Of a stretch of DNA of 64,000 bases, positions 51,790 through 60,328 are shown piece after piece. The translations under genes and the position numbers were made by a program. The first letter of the stretch is position 1; each line of letters begins with the position of its first letter. Below the pieces are notes generated by a model. The model did no database searches and was not told the origin of the DNA. It saw only the letters and a list, made by a program, of their open reading frames with translations. The DNA is from Pseudomonas tritici (GTDB taxonomy: Bacteria; Pseudomonadota; Gammaproteobacteria; Pseudomonadales; Pseudomonadaceae). The stretch is taken from contig NZ_CP077084.1 in NCBI RefSeq assembly GCF_014268275.3, positions 434,001-498,000 on the forward strand, read 5' to 3'.

Positions 51790-52027
51790 ATGCGGTCTTT
51801 TTGAAAAAAAACAGGGTTGGAAAATATAGGCGCGTTAACTGCTTTATTGGCCTTGGCAAATGGTTTGGTTCATTTATCAGTTTGAATAATTATTTCTGAG
51901 TGTATTTATAAATTATCTTACAGTTTTAGTTTTGCCCGATTGAATGTGTGAGAGCAAGCTTGCACAGGTTGTAGGAGTCATCGCATGGAGGCGCCAGTGA
52001 GTTATATAAGCTTTTGGAGCCGTTATT
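51790..52027. other. AT-rich promoter region of the glycosyltransferase gene
   Basis: No gene is present. The stretch is markedly AT-rich (GAATAATTATTTCTGAGTG, TATTTATAAATTATC) against the chromosome, suiting H-NS-like (MvaT) silencing of acquired DNA. No clear hrp box is found. Confidence 0.5.
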
Positions 52028-53398
52028 ATGTTGAAATCCATTTTCCCCGATCATGTGCCGACCTTTATGGCAGCTCCTGCCATTGGAGCTCACCCGCCGG
52101 AAAGTGCTGCAAGCTTCGAAACCCAATACCCCAAAGACCAGTTCAAGCCGGTGGCCAATAATATCCACATGGTCTGGGTCGGCTCCAAGCCCGGCTCAAA
52201 CCAGGACATCTACTTACGCCAGTGGGCCAAGATGAACCCCAACCATAAAATTATGTTGTGGGTGGACTCTACTCAATTTGATACTTATGCAACTAATAAA
52301 ACTGCACAGGCCAAAGCTGAAAGTATCTATCCAAACTATCAGTCGGAAAGGCCTGTTCGTGGTTTGTTCAGTCAACTTAAAACGGTGATGAGCAGCCCGG
52401 GGAACGAGCCGCGTAATAAGATTGAGCAAAAACAAGTGATCTCAGAGCTTAATAAAGAACTGTCGTCCCCAGGTAACAAAGCATTGAGGGCTTCTCTGCT
52501 GCCTGAGGGTGGGAAAGTGACTGCGGAAAATGCTTCGCAAGTGCTAAGTGCATTTGCGCGTCATGCTTCGCGTACCGATGATAAGTTTAATCAAGCAGAA
52601 GCCACCATTCTCGACCAGACCACTAAGTCCTGGGACCGCTATGTCAGCAACCCGCCCCGTGATACGACGGCGCTAACTGCTTTGCAAGAGCGATTCGCAG
52701 ACCTGAAAAACGTACAGATACGTGATTTGAGCAATCCGGCCGATATACGTTTGAAAAACCAGGACGTTTATCAACATGAAATCATCGGACGCAATGGCGG
52801 TTATGCCGCAGCCTCTGACGTCGCCCGGTATGAAATCGTCAATCGACATGGCGGCACCTACACAGACATCGATCTGGAAAGCGTACGCCCGCTCGATGGC
52901 GCGTTGAATGCCCATCCGGACCTGATGCTGGTCGGCATGGCGGCAGGCAAGAGTGAAGCGAGTGGCAACGCCACACCTTATTTTGCCAACGCGTTGTTCG
53001 CCAGCCATCCCCAGAGCGCGATGCTGACGACCATGATTGATGACATCGGGGATAAATATCGCTCGATGAAAGGTAATGAGTACGCCGGCGACCGTTATTT
53101 CAGCCGCCCGAACAAAAGCACGATCGAAACCACCGGGCCCAACGCATTACGCGGGCATGTCGACCGGGTGATACAAGAAGCCAAAGGGCAACCGGACCAA
53201 ATACGTAACGACGCCGCATCCTCCGCCGAACGTATATGGGACATGGCGAAGCCAGAGAACAAAGAGTACTGGAGCCTGGTGGATTCGCACTTCAAGTTCC
53301 CGGACAACTACGTCAATTTTGAAACGGAAGAGCAGCAGAAAAGTGCCACCAAAGCCATGGCGGGGGGCGCTGATCGGCGGCCATCGGCGCAAGGTTGA
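52028..53398 (+). CDS. TcdA/TcdB-like glycosyltransferase, possible effector toxin
   Basis: This 456-residue protein has the catalytic domain of large clostridial-type toxins (GT44): NNIHMVWVGSKPG near 45, then ASDVARYEIVNRHGGTYTDID with Asp264, Arg267, Tyr278 and the metal-binding Asp280-x-Asp282. These have the same spacing as Asp270, Arg273, Tyr284, Asp286 and Asp288 of TcdB. It has no toxin translocation or repeat domains and no Sec signal. It would transfer a sugar to host or competitor proteins if delivered by a secretion system. The gene has its own terminator and an AT-rich upstream region, consistent with acquired cargo. Confidence 0.8.
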   Translation: MLKSIFPDHVPTFMAAPAIGAHPPESAASFETQYPKDQFKPVANNIHMVWVGSKPGSNQDIYLRQWAKMNPNHKIMLWVDSTQFDTYATNKTAQAKAESIYPNYQSERPVRGLFSQLKTVMSSPGNEPRNKIEQKQVISELNKELSSPGNKALRASLLPEGGKVTAENASQVLSAFARHASRTDDKFNQAEATILDQTTKSWDRYVSNPPRDTTALTALQERFADLKNVQIRDLSNPADIRLKNQDVYQHEIIGRNGGYAAASDVARYEIVNRHGGTYTDIDLESVRPLDGALNAHPDLMLVGMAAGKSEASGNATPYFANALFASHPQSAMLTTMIDDIGDKYRSMKGNEYAGDRYFSRPNKSTIETTGPNALRGHVDRVIQEAKGQPDQIRNDAASSAERIWDMAKPENKEYWSLVDSHFKFPDNYVNFETEEQQKSATKAMAGGADRRPSAQG

Positions 53399-53408
53399 AA
53401 GCGTGAAA

Positions 53409-53438
53409 ACAGCCTCACCGTGGTGAGGCTGTTTTTTT
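53409..53438 (+). terminator. Terminator after the glycosyltransferase
   Basis: ACAGCCTCACC pairs with GGTGAGGCTGT around GT, followed by seven T residues. Confidence 0.92.
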
Positions 53439-53439
53439 G

Positions 53440-53526
53440 TCACAGTGCCTGGCTATTGATTGCCCTGCGCAACGCCATCAACCATTTCACCAACTCCTGC
53501 GGATCAATCGGTTTCCCTTCGTTCAT
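53440..53526 (-). CDS. Possible 28-residue protein
   Basis: ATG 53526, about nine bases after GAGGG, opens a frame MNEGKPIDPQELVKWLMALR to RAINSQAL. It forms a helix with alternating charges and looks protein-like (PQELVKWLMALRR). It fills the gap between the glycosyltransferase and ABC importer genes on the opposite strand. No function can be given; conservation would decide whether it is real. Confidence 0.35.
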   Translation of the reverse strand: MNEGKPIDPQELVKWLMALRRAINSQAL

Positions 53527-53736
53527 TGTTCAATCCCTCGAATCTCAGACCCCACAACCATAGCCGTCACCCGGCAAACCCGCGAATCCGCCGGTTATCT
53601 TTTTGGGTGATATCAATATGCTATTTTGGTATTTAAATTTTGCTTTTTATGCCTTTAAAGTTCGCGCTACCCGGCGTTACCCATGTCGGATCGGATTGCG
53701 CTCGCTGCATTACCCTTGCGGCGTCATGGACTGGAA

Positions 53737-54402
53737 ATGACCTTCGATTTCGCTTTTATCCTCAGCACCCTGCCGGCGTTTTTGAAAGCCGTGGGGGTGA
53801 CCCTGCAAGTAGGCTTGATCGCCATTGCCACCTCGCTGCTGGTGGCGCTGATCAACGCGGCGCTGCTGGTGTTTCGCACGCCGTACCTGTCGCGCCTGGT
53901 GGCGCTGTACGTGGAGCTGGCCCGCAACACGCCGCTGCTGATCCAACTGTTTTTCGTGTACTTCGCGCTGCCGGCCCTGGGCTTCAATATTTCCGGGTTC
54001 TGGGCGGCGATCATCACCATGACGTTCCTTGGCGGCGCGTACCTCACTGAAGTGCTGCGCGCCGGTGTGGAAGCCGTGCCGCTGGCGCAGATCGAGTCGG
54101 GCAAGTCCATCGGCCTGTCCGATTGGCAACTGCTGCGGCATGTGATCCTGCCGCAGGCCGGCATTCTCAGCCTGCCGGCGCTGTTCGCCAATTTCATCTT
54201 CCTGCTCAAGGAAACCACCGTGGTCTCGGCCGTGGCGGTGCCGGAGATTCTCTACACCACCAAGAGCTACATCGCGCTGTACTACAAGACTTACGAGATG
54301 CTCGCCGTGCTGACGCTGATTTGCGTACTGCTGTTCTTGCCGCTGTCGCTGCTGCTCAGCCGCTTGGAAAGGAGGCTCCAACATGGCCAGTTCGGGTCTT
54401 GA
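53737..54402 (+). CDS. Amino-acid ABC transporter permease
   Basis: This roughly 221-residue HisM/GlnP-type permease has about five membrane helices and the EAA loop VEAVPLAQIESGKSIGLSDWQ. I prefer ATG 53737 (MTFDFAFILS), although the frame extends to ATG 53683 and neither start has a good ribosome site. It pairs with the next permease, ATPase and binding protein to import a polar amino acid. Genes overlap, showing a single operon. Confidence 0.9.
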   Translation: MTFDFAFILSTLPAFLKAVGVTLQVGLIAIATSLLVALINAALLVFRTPYLSRLVALYVELARNTPLLIQLFFVYFALPALGFNISGFWAAIITMTFLGGAYLTEVLRAGVEAVPLAQIESGKSIGLSDWQLLRHVILPQAGILSLPALFANFIFLLKETTVVSAVAVPEILYTTKSYIALYYKTYEMLAVLTLICVLLFLPLSLLLSRLERRLQHGQFGS

Positions 54403-55042
54403 GTTGTTGTGGGTGTCGTTGCCGCAACTGGGCAAGGGCGCTGCGCAAACCCTGTCGATTTCATTCTTGAGCATCGCCTTCAGCACCGTCGGTGGCGTGT
54501 TGTATGGCGTGCTGCGCACCTTGAATAACACGCTGATCAACGCGGCGCTGCGGGTTTATCTGGAGCTGTTTCGCGCAATCCCGGTGCTGGTGTGGTTGTA
54601 CCTGCTGTTTTTCGGTCTGCCGATTTTCTTTGGCCTGAGCATCCCGAGTTTCTGGTGCGCGGTGCTGGTGCTGTCGTTGTGGGGCGCCAGTGAAGTCGGC
54701 GAAGTGGTGCGTGGCGCCTTGCATTCGTTGCCTCGCGGCCAGCGCGAGGCGGGGTTGTCGATAGGCCTGTCTGATCCGCAGCTCTACGGCTACGTGCTGC
54801 TGCCACAGGCGCTAAAGCGCATGACGCCACCGACCATCAACGTCTACACGCGCATCATCAAGACCAGCTCCCTGGCGGTGCTGATCGGCGTGGTGGATGT
54901 GATCAAGGTCGGCCAGCAAATCATCGAACGCACCTATGAGTCGGTTCTGATCTATGGCGTGCTGTTCCTGTTTTTCTTCTTTATCTGCTACCCGTTGTCG
55001 GCCGCCTCCAAGGTGCTGGAACGGCGCTGGGCCCAAGCATGA
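54383..55042 (+). CDS. Amino-acid ABC transporter permease, second subunit
   Basis: This 219-residue HisQ/GlnP-type permease has about five membrane helices and the loop LHSLPRGQREAGLSIGLSDP. Its ATG at 54383 overlaps the end of the previous gene by 20 bases and follows AGGAGG. The family heterodimer forms the membrane channel of a polar amino-acid importer. Confidence 0.92.
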   Translation: MASSGLELLWVSLPQLGKGAAQTLSISFLSIAFSTVGGVLYGVLRTLNNTLINAALRVYLELFRAIPVLVWLYLLFFGLPIFFGLSIPSFWCAVLVLSLWGASEVGEVVRGALHSLPRGQREAGLSIGLSDPQLYGYVLLPQALKRMTPPTINVYTRIIKTSSLAVLIGVVDVIKVGQQIIERTYESVLIYGVLFLFFFFICYPLSAASKVLERRWAQA

Positions 55043-55815
55043 GCGCATTGATCGAGTTTCAGGGTTTCAACAAGTTCTTTGGCGAGGCGCAGGTGCTCAA
55101 GGGCATCGACCTGAGTGTGCAAAGCGGTGAAGTGGTGGTGATCCTCGGCCCCAGTGGCTGCGGCAAAAGCACCTTGCTGCGTTGCCTTAATGGTCTGGAA
55201 GTCGCGCATAGCGGTAGCCTGCGCTTTGCCGGCAATGAGCTACTGGACAAGAAAACCGACTGGCGCCAGGTGCGCCAGGACATTGGCATGGTGTTCCAGA
55301 GTTACCACCTGTTCCCGCACATGAGCGTGCTCGACAACATCCTGCTCGGCCCGTTGAAGGTGCAAAAACGCGACCCTCGTGAAGCCCGTGAGCAGGCCGA
55401 AAAGCTGCTGGACCGCGTGGGCCTGGCCGACAAGCGCGACGCCTTCCCACGCCAGCTCTCTGGCGGCCAGCAGCAACGCATCGCCATCGTCCGCTCGTTG
55501 TGCATGAACCCCAAAGTGATGCTGTTTGACGAAGTCACCGCCGCCCTCGACCCGGAAATGGTCAAGGAAGTGCTGGAAGTGATCCAGGGCCTGGCCCGCG
55601 ATGGCATGACCCTGCTGATCGTCACCCACGAAATGGCCTTCGCCCGCGCCGTCGCCGACCGCGTGGTGTTTATGGAGGCCGGTCGCATCCTTGAACACAA
55701 CACCCCCGAAGAATTCTTTACGAACCCGCAAACCGCACGCGCGCAGCAGTTCCTGGAGAAGTTCTCCTTTGTGTCAACACTGCCCAAAAAACCTAAGGAA
55801 CTTGCGCTGATATGA
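55039..55815 (+). CDS. Amino-acid ABC transporter ATP-binding protein
   Basis: This 258-residue ATPase has Walker A GPSGCGKSTLLR, signature LSGGQQQRIAIVRSL, Walker B VMLFDEVTAALDPEMV and switch VTHEMAFARAV. It is of the HisP/GlnQ type. Its start and stop overlap the neighbouring genes by four bases each. Confidence 0.95.
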   Translation: MSALIEFQGFNKFFGEAQVLKGIDLSVQSGEVVVILGPSGCGKSTLLRCLNGLEVAHSGSLRFAGNELLDKKTDWRQVRQDIGMVFQSYHLFPHMSVLDNILLGPLKVQKRDPREAREQAEKLLDRVGLADKRDAFPRQLSGGQQQRIAIVRSLCMNPKVMLFDEVTAALDPEMVKEVLEVIQGLARDGMTLLIVTHEMAFARAVADRVVFMEAGRILEHNTPEEFFTNPQTARAQQFLEKFSFVSTLPKKPKELALI

Positions 55816-56663
55816 AAAAGTTACTGCTGCCACTGTTTGCCGTCGCCTTACTGGCCGGGTGCGATAAAAAGGCCGAAGAGCCTGTAAAGCCGGCTGCCAC
55901 CGTAAGCTCCATCGACAAGATCAAGGCGCGCGACAAACTGATCGTCGGCGTCTTCACCGACAAGCCGCCGTTCGGTTTTGTCAACGAAACCGGTCGCTAT
56001 GTGGGGTTCGATACCGACATTGGCCGTCAATTCGCCAAGGACCTGCTGGGCGACGAAAACAAAGTCGAATTCGTGGCGGTCGAGCCGGCCAGCCGTATTC
56101 CGTTTCTGCAAAGCGACAAGGTCGATCTGATCCTTGCCAACATGACTGTGACCCCGGAGCGCAAGGAAGCGGTGGACTTCACCAACCCCAACCTGAAAGT
56201 CGCGGTACAGGCCCTGGTGCCAAACAATAGCGCCGTGAAAAGCCTGGATGACCTGGCCACCCGTACGACCATCGTCACCACCGGTACCACGGCTGATATC
56301 TGGCTGACCAAGAACCACCCGGACTGGAAACTGCTCAAGTTCGAGAAAAACTCCGAGTCGCTGCAAGCGCTGTCCGCTGGCCGGGGTGATGCCTACGCCC
56401 AAGACAACCTGGTGCTGTTCAGTTGGGCCAAGCAGAACCCGGGTTACCGCGTGCTGGAAGAAAAACTCGGTGATGAAGCGCCGATTGCGCCAGCGGTGAA
56501 GAAGGGCAACATCGAACTGCGTGACTGGGTGAATGCCGAGTTGGCGAAGTTGGGTGAGGAGAAATTCCTGCTCAAGCTCTACGACCAATACGTGCGTAAA
56601 GAACTGAGCGATGACACCAAGCCTGAGAGTGTGATTGTTGAGGGTGGGAAGTGGCAGGGTTGA
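55812..56663 (+). CDS. Amino-acid-binding lipoprotein
   Basis: This 283-residue family 3 solute-binding protein has a lipoprotein signal (LLPLFAVALLAGC, Cys17). Binding motifs are LIVGVFTDKPPFGFV, RYVGFDTDIGRQFAKDLLG and NMTVTPERKEAVDFTNP, as in glutamate, glutamine or cystine binders. The exact ligand cannot be read from sequence. It is the last gene of the operon and is followed by a REPIN. Confidence 0.9.
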   Translation: MKKLLLPLFAVALLAGCDKKAEEPVKPAATVSSIDKIKARDKLIVGVFTDKPPFGFVNETGRYVGFDTDIGRQFAKDLLGDENKVEFVAVEPASRIPFLQSDKVDLILANMTVTPERKEAVDFTNPNLKVAVQALVPNNSAVKSLDDLATRTTIVTTGTTADIWLTKNHPDWKLLKFEKNSESLQALSAGRGDAYAQDNLVLFSWAKQNPGYRVLEEKLGDEAPIAPAVKKGNIELRDWVNAELAKLGEEKFLLKLYDQYVRKELSDDTKPESVIVEGGKWQG

Positions 56664-56696
56664 TCCGTTCATTATTGAGTGACTGACCTACCGCTA

Positions 56697-56767
56697 TCGC
56701 AGGCGAGCCCGCTCCCACATTTGAAAGTATTCACACATCAAAATGTGGGAGCGGGCTTGCCCGCGAT
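56697..56767. repeat. REP pair between convergent genes
   Basis: ATCGCAGGCGAGCCCGCTCC (from 56696) and GTGGGAGCGGGCTTGCCCGC (from 56744) face each other. It ends the ABC operon and the convergent ATPase gene. Confidence 0.88.
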
Positions 56768-56787
56768 GAGGCCAGTACAGGCGACGC

Positions 56788-57948
56788 CTATTCTGGCCAA
56801 TGCCAAGCTGGCGCATCCAGAATCCCCTGCCCGACGATCCGTGTCTCCCCCAACACCTTCTCCAGCACAATCGAATTACACCCCTCATCCTGCTGCAACG
56901 CCGCAATCAAGCGGCTGGCATGGGACACCACCCACACTTGGCAATGCTGCGAAGCCTGGATAATCAAGCGCGCCAACGCCGGTAACAAATCCGGGTGCAG
57001 GCTGGTCTCCGGCTCGTTCAGCACCATCATGGTCGGTGGCCTCGGCGTCAGCAGCGCCGCGATCAGTAGCAAGTATCGCAAGGTGCCGTCGGATAACTCT
57101 GCCGCCGACAGTGGCCGCAGCAAACCTTCCTGATAAAACTCAATCGCAAAACGCCCGCCCTGCAGCGGCTCGATATTCAGGCGCGTGCCGGGGAACGCAT
57201 CGCTTACCGCCCGCTGCAAAGCCTCGGGGTCACCGATCTCGCGGATCGTCTGCAACGCTGCCGCCAGATCGCGCCCATCGTGGTGCAAAACCGGTGTGCG
57301 CGTACCCAATTGCGGCTGGCGTACCGGTGCATCCACATCGCTGCGAAAGTGATCATAAAAGCGCCAGCCACGGATGCTTTCCCGCAGCAGCAACACCTCC
57401 GGCGAGCCGCGCAGGCTGCCGACCTGGTCAAATAGGCTGTGATAGTTGGGCGTGTGCTGGGCGAGGACATCCCAGTTTCGACCGTCGCGTGCGCGCACCA
57501 TGGGCCCGGACCGTTGCACCAGCAGGCTCGCCGGACGGTAGAGGTGGCCGGCCCAGATGCATTCCTTCTTTACTTCCGGGTCCAGGGAGAAGTACGACAG
57601 AGTCTTTTCCGGCAGCCCAAGGGAAATCGCGTAGCTGAAGTCGTCCCCGGCAAAGCCCAGGCGTAAGCGTTTGACGCCCTGGCGCACGGTGGCCTCAACC
57701 GGCACCTCACCGCTGCGCATGCGCCGGCTGATGGTTTCCGGCCCGGCCCAGAAGGTGGAGTCCAATCCGCCTTCACGGGCCAGCGCATTGATCACCCCGC
57801 CCTGGGCGGTTTCCGCCAGCAGGCGCAGCGCGCGGTACAAGTTGGACTTGCCGCTGCCATTGGGCCCGGTGACCAGGTTCAGCCGGTCCAGGGGCACCAC
57901 TAATGTGTTGATCGAGCGGTAATTGGCCACCGCGAGGGTCTTGAGCAT
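56788..57948 (-). CDS. RecF/OLD-like AAA ATPase (AAA_21)
   Basis: This 386-residue soluble ATPase has KTLAVANYRSINTLVVPLDR with Walker A TGPNGSGKSNLYRAL at the start and the signature/Walker B region LSAAELSDGTLRYLLLIAAL and MMVLNEPETSLHPDLLPAL, with VVSHASRL as switch. This is the AAA_21 arrangement. Related proteins can be defence ATPases with a nuclease partner, but no nuclease is adjacent and the REP-flanked setting looks like stable chromosome. Role unknown. Confidence 0.85.
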   Translation of the reverse strand: MLKTLAVANYRSINTLVVPLDRLNLVTGPNGSGKSNLYRALRLLAETAQGGVINALAREGGLDSTFWAGPETISRRMRSGEVPVEATVRQGVKRLRLGFAGDDFSYAISLGLPEKTLSYFSLDPEVKKECIWAGHLYRPASLLVQRSGPMVRARDGRNWDVLAQHTPNYHSLFDQVGSLRGSPEVLLLRESIRGWRFYDHFRSDVDAPVRQPQLGTRTPVLHHDGRDLAAALQTIREIGDPEALQRAVSDAFPGTRLNIEPLQGGRFAIEFYQEGLLRPLSAAELSDGTLRYLLLIAALLTPRPPTMMVLNEPETSLHPDLLPALARLIIQASQHCQVWVVSHASRLIAALQQDEGCNSIVLEKVLGETRIVGQGILDAPAWHWPE

Positions 57949-57960
57949 CGGTCACATACC

Positions 57961-58095
57961 TGTAGTGAGCGGGCTTGCCCCGCGCTGGGGTGCGTAGCAG
58001 CCCCAAAAGGAATCACCGCATTCTATCGGAAAGAACTTCTGCACCTGGCGGGGGACCGCTTCGCAGTCCAGCGCGGGGCAAGCCCGCTCACTACA
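57961..58095. repeat. REP-like long inverted repeat upstream of the RND operon
   Basis: TGTAGTGAGCGGGCTTGCCC to CGCGCTGGG (57961-57989) matches CCAGCGCG to CTCACTACA (58068-58095) exactly in inverted form. It is a REP variant with GTAGTGAGCGGG in place of GTGGGAGCGGG. Confidence 0.85.
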
Positions 58096-58178
58096 GAAAG
58101 CGCCCACCTGTGGAACCCTGAACTAAGCTCACAGTCGCATAAACACTGGCAAGTCGGCATCACGCAAAAGGAGCCTGC

Positions 58179-59261
58179 ATGGGCGCTCGCATTTCCACCT
58201 GTATTTTTGGTCTTGGCTTACTGACGCTACTGAGCGGCTGTGGCGAGGAAAAGGCCGAACCCAAGGCGCATTCACGGGTGTTTGTGCAGACCGTGCAGTC
58301 GGCGGATTTTGCGGCGGCGGTCACGCTCACCGGCGATATCCAGGCCAGGGTGCAAACCGATCTGTCGTTTCGCGTCGGCGGTAAGATTATCCAGCGCATG
58401 GTGGATGTGGGTGACCGCGTAACCGCCAAGCAAGTGCTGGCCAAGCTCGACCCGAAGGATTTGCAAACCAACGTTGATTCCGCCCAGGCCCAGGTCGTGG
58501 CCGAGCAGGCGCGCGTCAAGCAAACCGCCGCCGCCTTTGTCCGCCAGGAAAAGCTCCTGCCCAAGGGCTACACCAGTCGCAGCGAATACGATTCCGCCCA
58601 GGCCGCGCTGCGCAGCAGCCAAAGCGCACTGGCGGCCGCCCAAGCCCAGTTGGCCAATGCCCGCGAACAACTCGGTTATACCGCGCTGATCGCCGAAGCG
58701 CCGGGTGTGATTACGGCGCGTCAGGCCGAGGTCGGCCAGGTGGTACAGGCCACTGTGCCGATTTTCAGCCTGGCCCGCGATGGCGAGCGTGATGCCGTAT
58801 TCAACGTGTACGAGTCGCTGCTGGTAGAGCCGCCGCCGGATGCGCCGATCACCGTCAGCCTGTTGGATAACCCGAGCATCAAGGCCGTTGGCAAGGTCCG
58901 TGAGGTCACGCCAGCCGTGGCCGCGAATACCGGCACCGTGCAGGTGAAAATCGCCCTGCAAGCCCTGCCCAAGGGCATGGAGCTGGGCTCGGTGGTGAGC
59001 GCTACCGCCAATGGTCCGGCCAAGGCCAGTATCGAATTACCCTGGGCCGCGCTGACCAAAGATCTCAGCGAGCCCGCCGTTTGGTTGATCGACGGCGACG
59101 GCAAGGCGCAATTGCATAAAGTTACCGTGGCGCGTTACCTCACCGGCAAGGTCATCATTGGCGATGGCCTCAAAGGCGGCGAAAAAGTGGTGGTGGCCGG
59201 TGGGCAATTGCTGCACCCCGGCATGCTGGTCGAGATCGCCCAGCAAGGAGCGCAGCCATGA
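58179..59261 (+). CDS. RND efflux periplasmic adaptor, first (TriA-like)
   Basis: This 360-residue membrane-fusion protein has a lipoprotein signal (GLLTLLSGC) and the HlyD/AcrA order: lipoyl half (VTLTGDIQARVQTDLSFRVG), coiled-coil hairpin (about 95-165, rich in Gln/Ala), second lipoyl half and beta-barrel. It links the RND pump to an outer-membrane channel. Two adaptor genes before one RND gene is the layout of TriABC of P. aeruginosa. The next gene overlaps its stop by four bases. Confidence 0.9.
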   Translation: MGARISTCIFGLGLLTLLSGCGEEKAEPKAHSRVFVQTVQSADFAAAVTLTGDIQARVQTDLSFRVGGKIIQRMVDVGDRVTAKQVLAKLDPKDLQTNVDSAQAQVVAEQARVKQTAAAFVRQEKLLPKGYTSRSEYDSAQAALRSSQSALAAAQAQLANAREQLGYTALIAEAPGVITARQAEVGQVVQATVPIFSLARDGERDAVFNVYESLLVEPPPDAPITVSLLDNPSIKAVGKVREVTPAVAANTGTVQVKIALQALPKGMELGSVVSATANGPAKASIELPWAALTKDLSEPAVWLIDGDGKAQLHKVTVARYLTGKVIIGDGLKGGEKVVVAGGQLLHPGMLVEIAQQGAQP

Positions 59262-60328
59262 AGCGCCTGACGGGGGTACTCGCCGCCAGCCTGTTGCTGG
59301 TTGCCTGTTCGAAGGAAGAGCCGCCGCCGGAGCCCCTGCGCCCGGTGCTGTCCATGGAAGTAACATCGGAAGATCAGGAAAACCTCGGTCGTTTTGCCGG
59401 CACCATCCAGGCCCGCTACGAAAGTAACCTGGGCTTTCGCGTGCCTGGGCGTATTGCGCGGCGCGCCGTGGATGTGGGGGCCGAAGTGGAGAAGGGTGCC
59501 TTGCTCGCCGTACTCGATCCCACTGACCAACAGAACCAATTGCGTTCCGCCCAGGGCGATCTGGCGCGCGTACAGGCGCAATTCATCAATGCCCAGGCCA
59601 ACGCCCGCCGTCAGCAGGAGCTGTTCAACCGTGGCGTCGGCGCCCAGGCCCAGTTGGATATTGCCCAGACTGACCTGAAAACCACCCAGGCCACCCTCGA
59701 GCAGGCACAAGCCTCAGTCAATCAAGCCAAAGACCAACTCAACTACGCCGAACTGCGCACCGACCATGCCGGCATCGTCACCGCCTGGAATGCCGAGGCC
59801 GGCCAGGTGGTCAGCGCTGGACATCAAGTGGTGACCCTGGCCCGTCCGGATATCAAGGAAGCGGTGATTGATTTGCCTGCCGGCCTTGCCGAGCGCCTGC
59901 CGCATGACGTGGTGTTCCTGGTCGCCGGGCAACTCGACCCGAGCGTCAACACCACAGCCATCGTGCGCGAGATTGAGCCCCAGGCGCAAAGCGCCACACG
60001 CACCCGTCGCGCGCGGCTAACGCTGGCCGAAACACCACCGGCATTCCGCCTCGGCACGGCGATCAGCGTCACTCTGAGCACCGCCATCGCCCCGCGCATC
60101 GAAGTGCCCCTGAGCGCCCTGCAGGACGTCGACGGCAAGACCCGCATCTGGCTGCTCGACACCCAAAGCCAGACCGTGCAACCGCGCGACATCAGCGTGA
60201 TCAGCCGTGATGCCAACAGCGCCTTGCTCAATGGCGGCGTCAAACCCGGCGAGCGCATTGTCACCGCTGGCGTGAACAGCCTGAAGCCTGGGCAGAAGGT
60301 CAAAATCGACGAGGACAGCCCGCGATGA
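59258..60328 (+). CDS. RND efflux periplasmic adaptor, second (TriB-like)
   Basis: This 356-residue adaptor has lipobox LLLVAC (Cys17), a lipoyl domain with FAGTIQARYESNLGFRVPGR, a coiled-coil hairpin (95-165) and C-terminal barrel. It differs in sequence from the first adaptor, so the two probably form a heteromeric ring as TriA and TriB do. It overlaps both neighbours by four bases. Confidence 0.9.
   Translation: MKRLTGVLAASLLLVACSKEEPPPEPLRPVLSMEVTSEDQENLGRFAGTIQARYESNLGFRVPGRIARRAVDVGAEVEKGALLAVLDPTDQQNQLRSAQGDLARVQAQFINAQANARRQQELFNRGVGAQAQLDIAQTDLKTTQATLEQAQASVNQAKDQLNYAELRTDHAGIVTAWNAEAGQVVSAGHQVVTLARPDIKEAVIDLPAGLAERLPHDVVFLVAGQLDPSVNTTAIVREIEPQAQSATRTRRARLTLAETPPAFRLGTAISVTLSTAIAPRIEVPLSALQDVDGKTRIWLLDTQSQTVQPRDISVISRDANSALLNGGVKPGERIVTAGVNSLKPGQKVKIDEDSPR

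Noticed and set aside
51973..52003. hrp box before the glycosyltransferase (GGAGTC ... CCAGTGA)
   Set aside because: Spacing is 14 bases where 15-16 is needed and both half-sites have mismatches.
56788..57948. AAA_21 ATPase as a second defence system
   Set aside because: No nuclease or toxin partner is adjacent and it sits among ordinary genes and REP elements, so defence is not supported by context.
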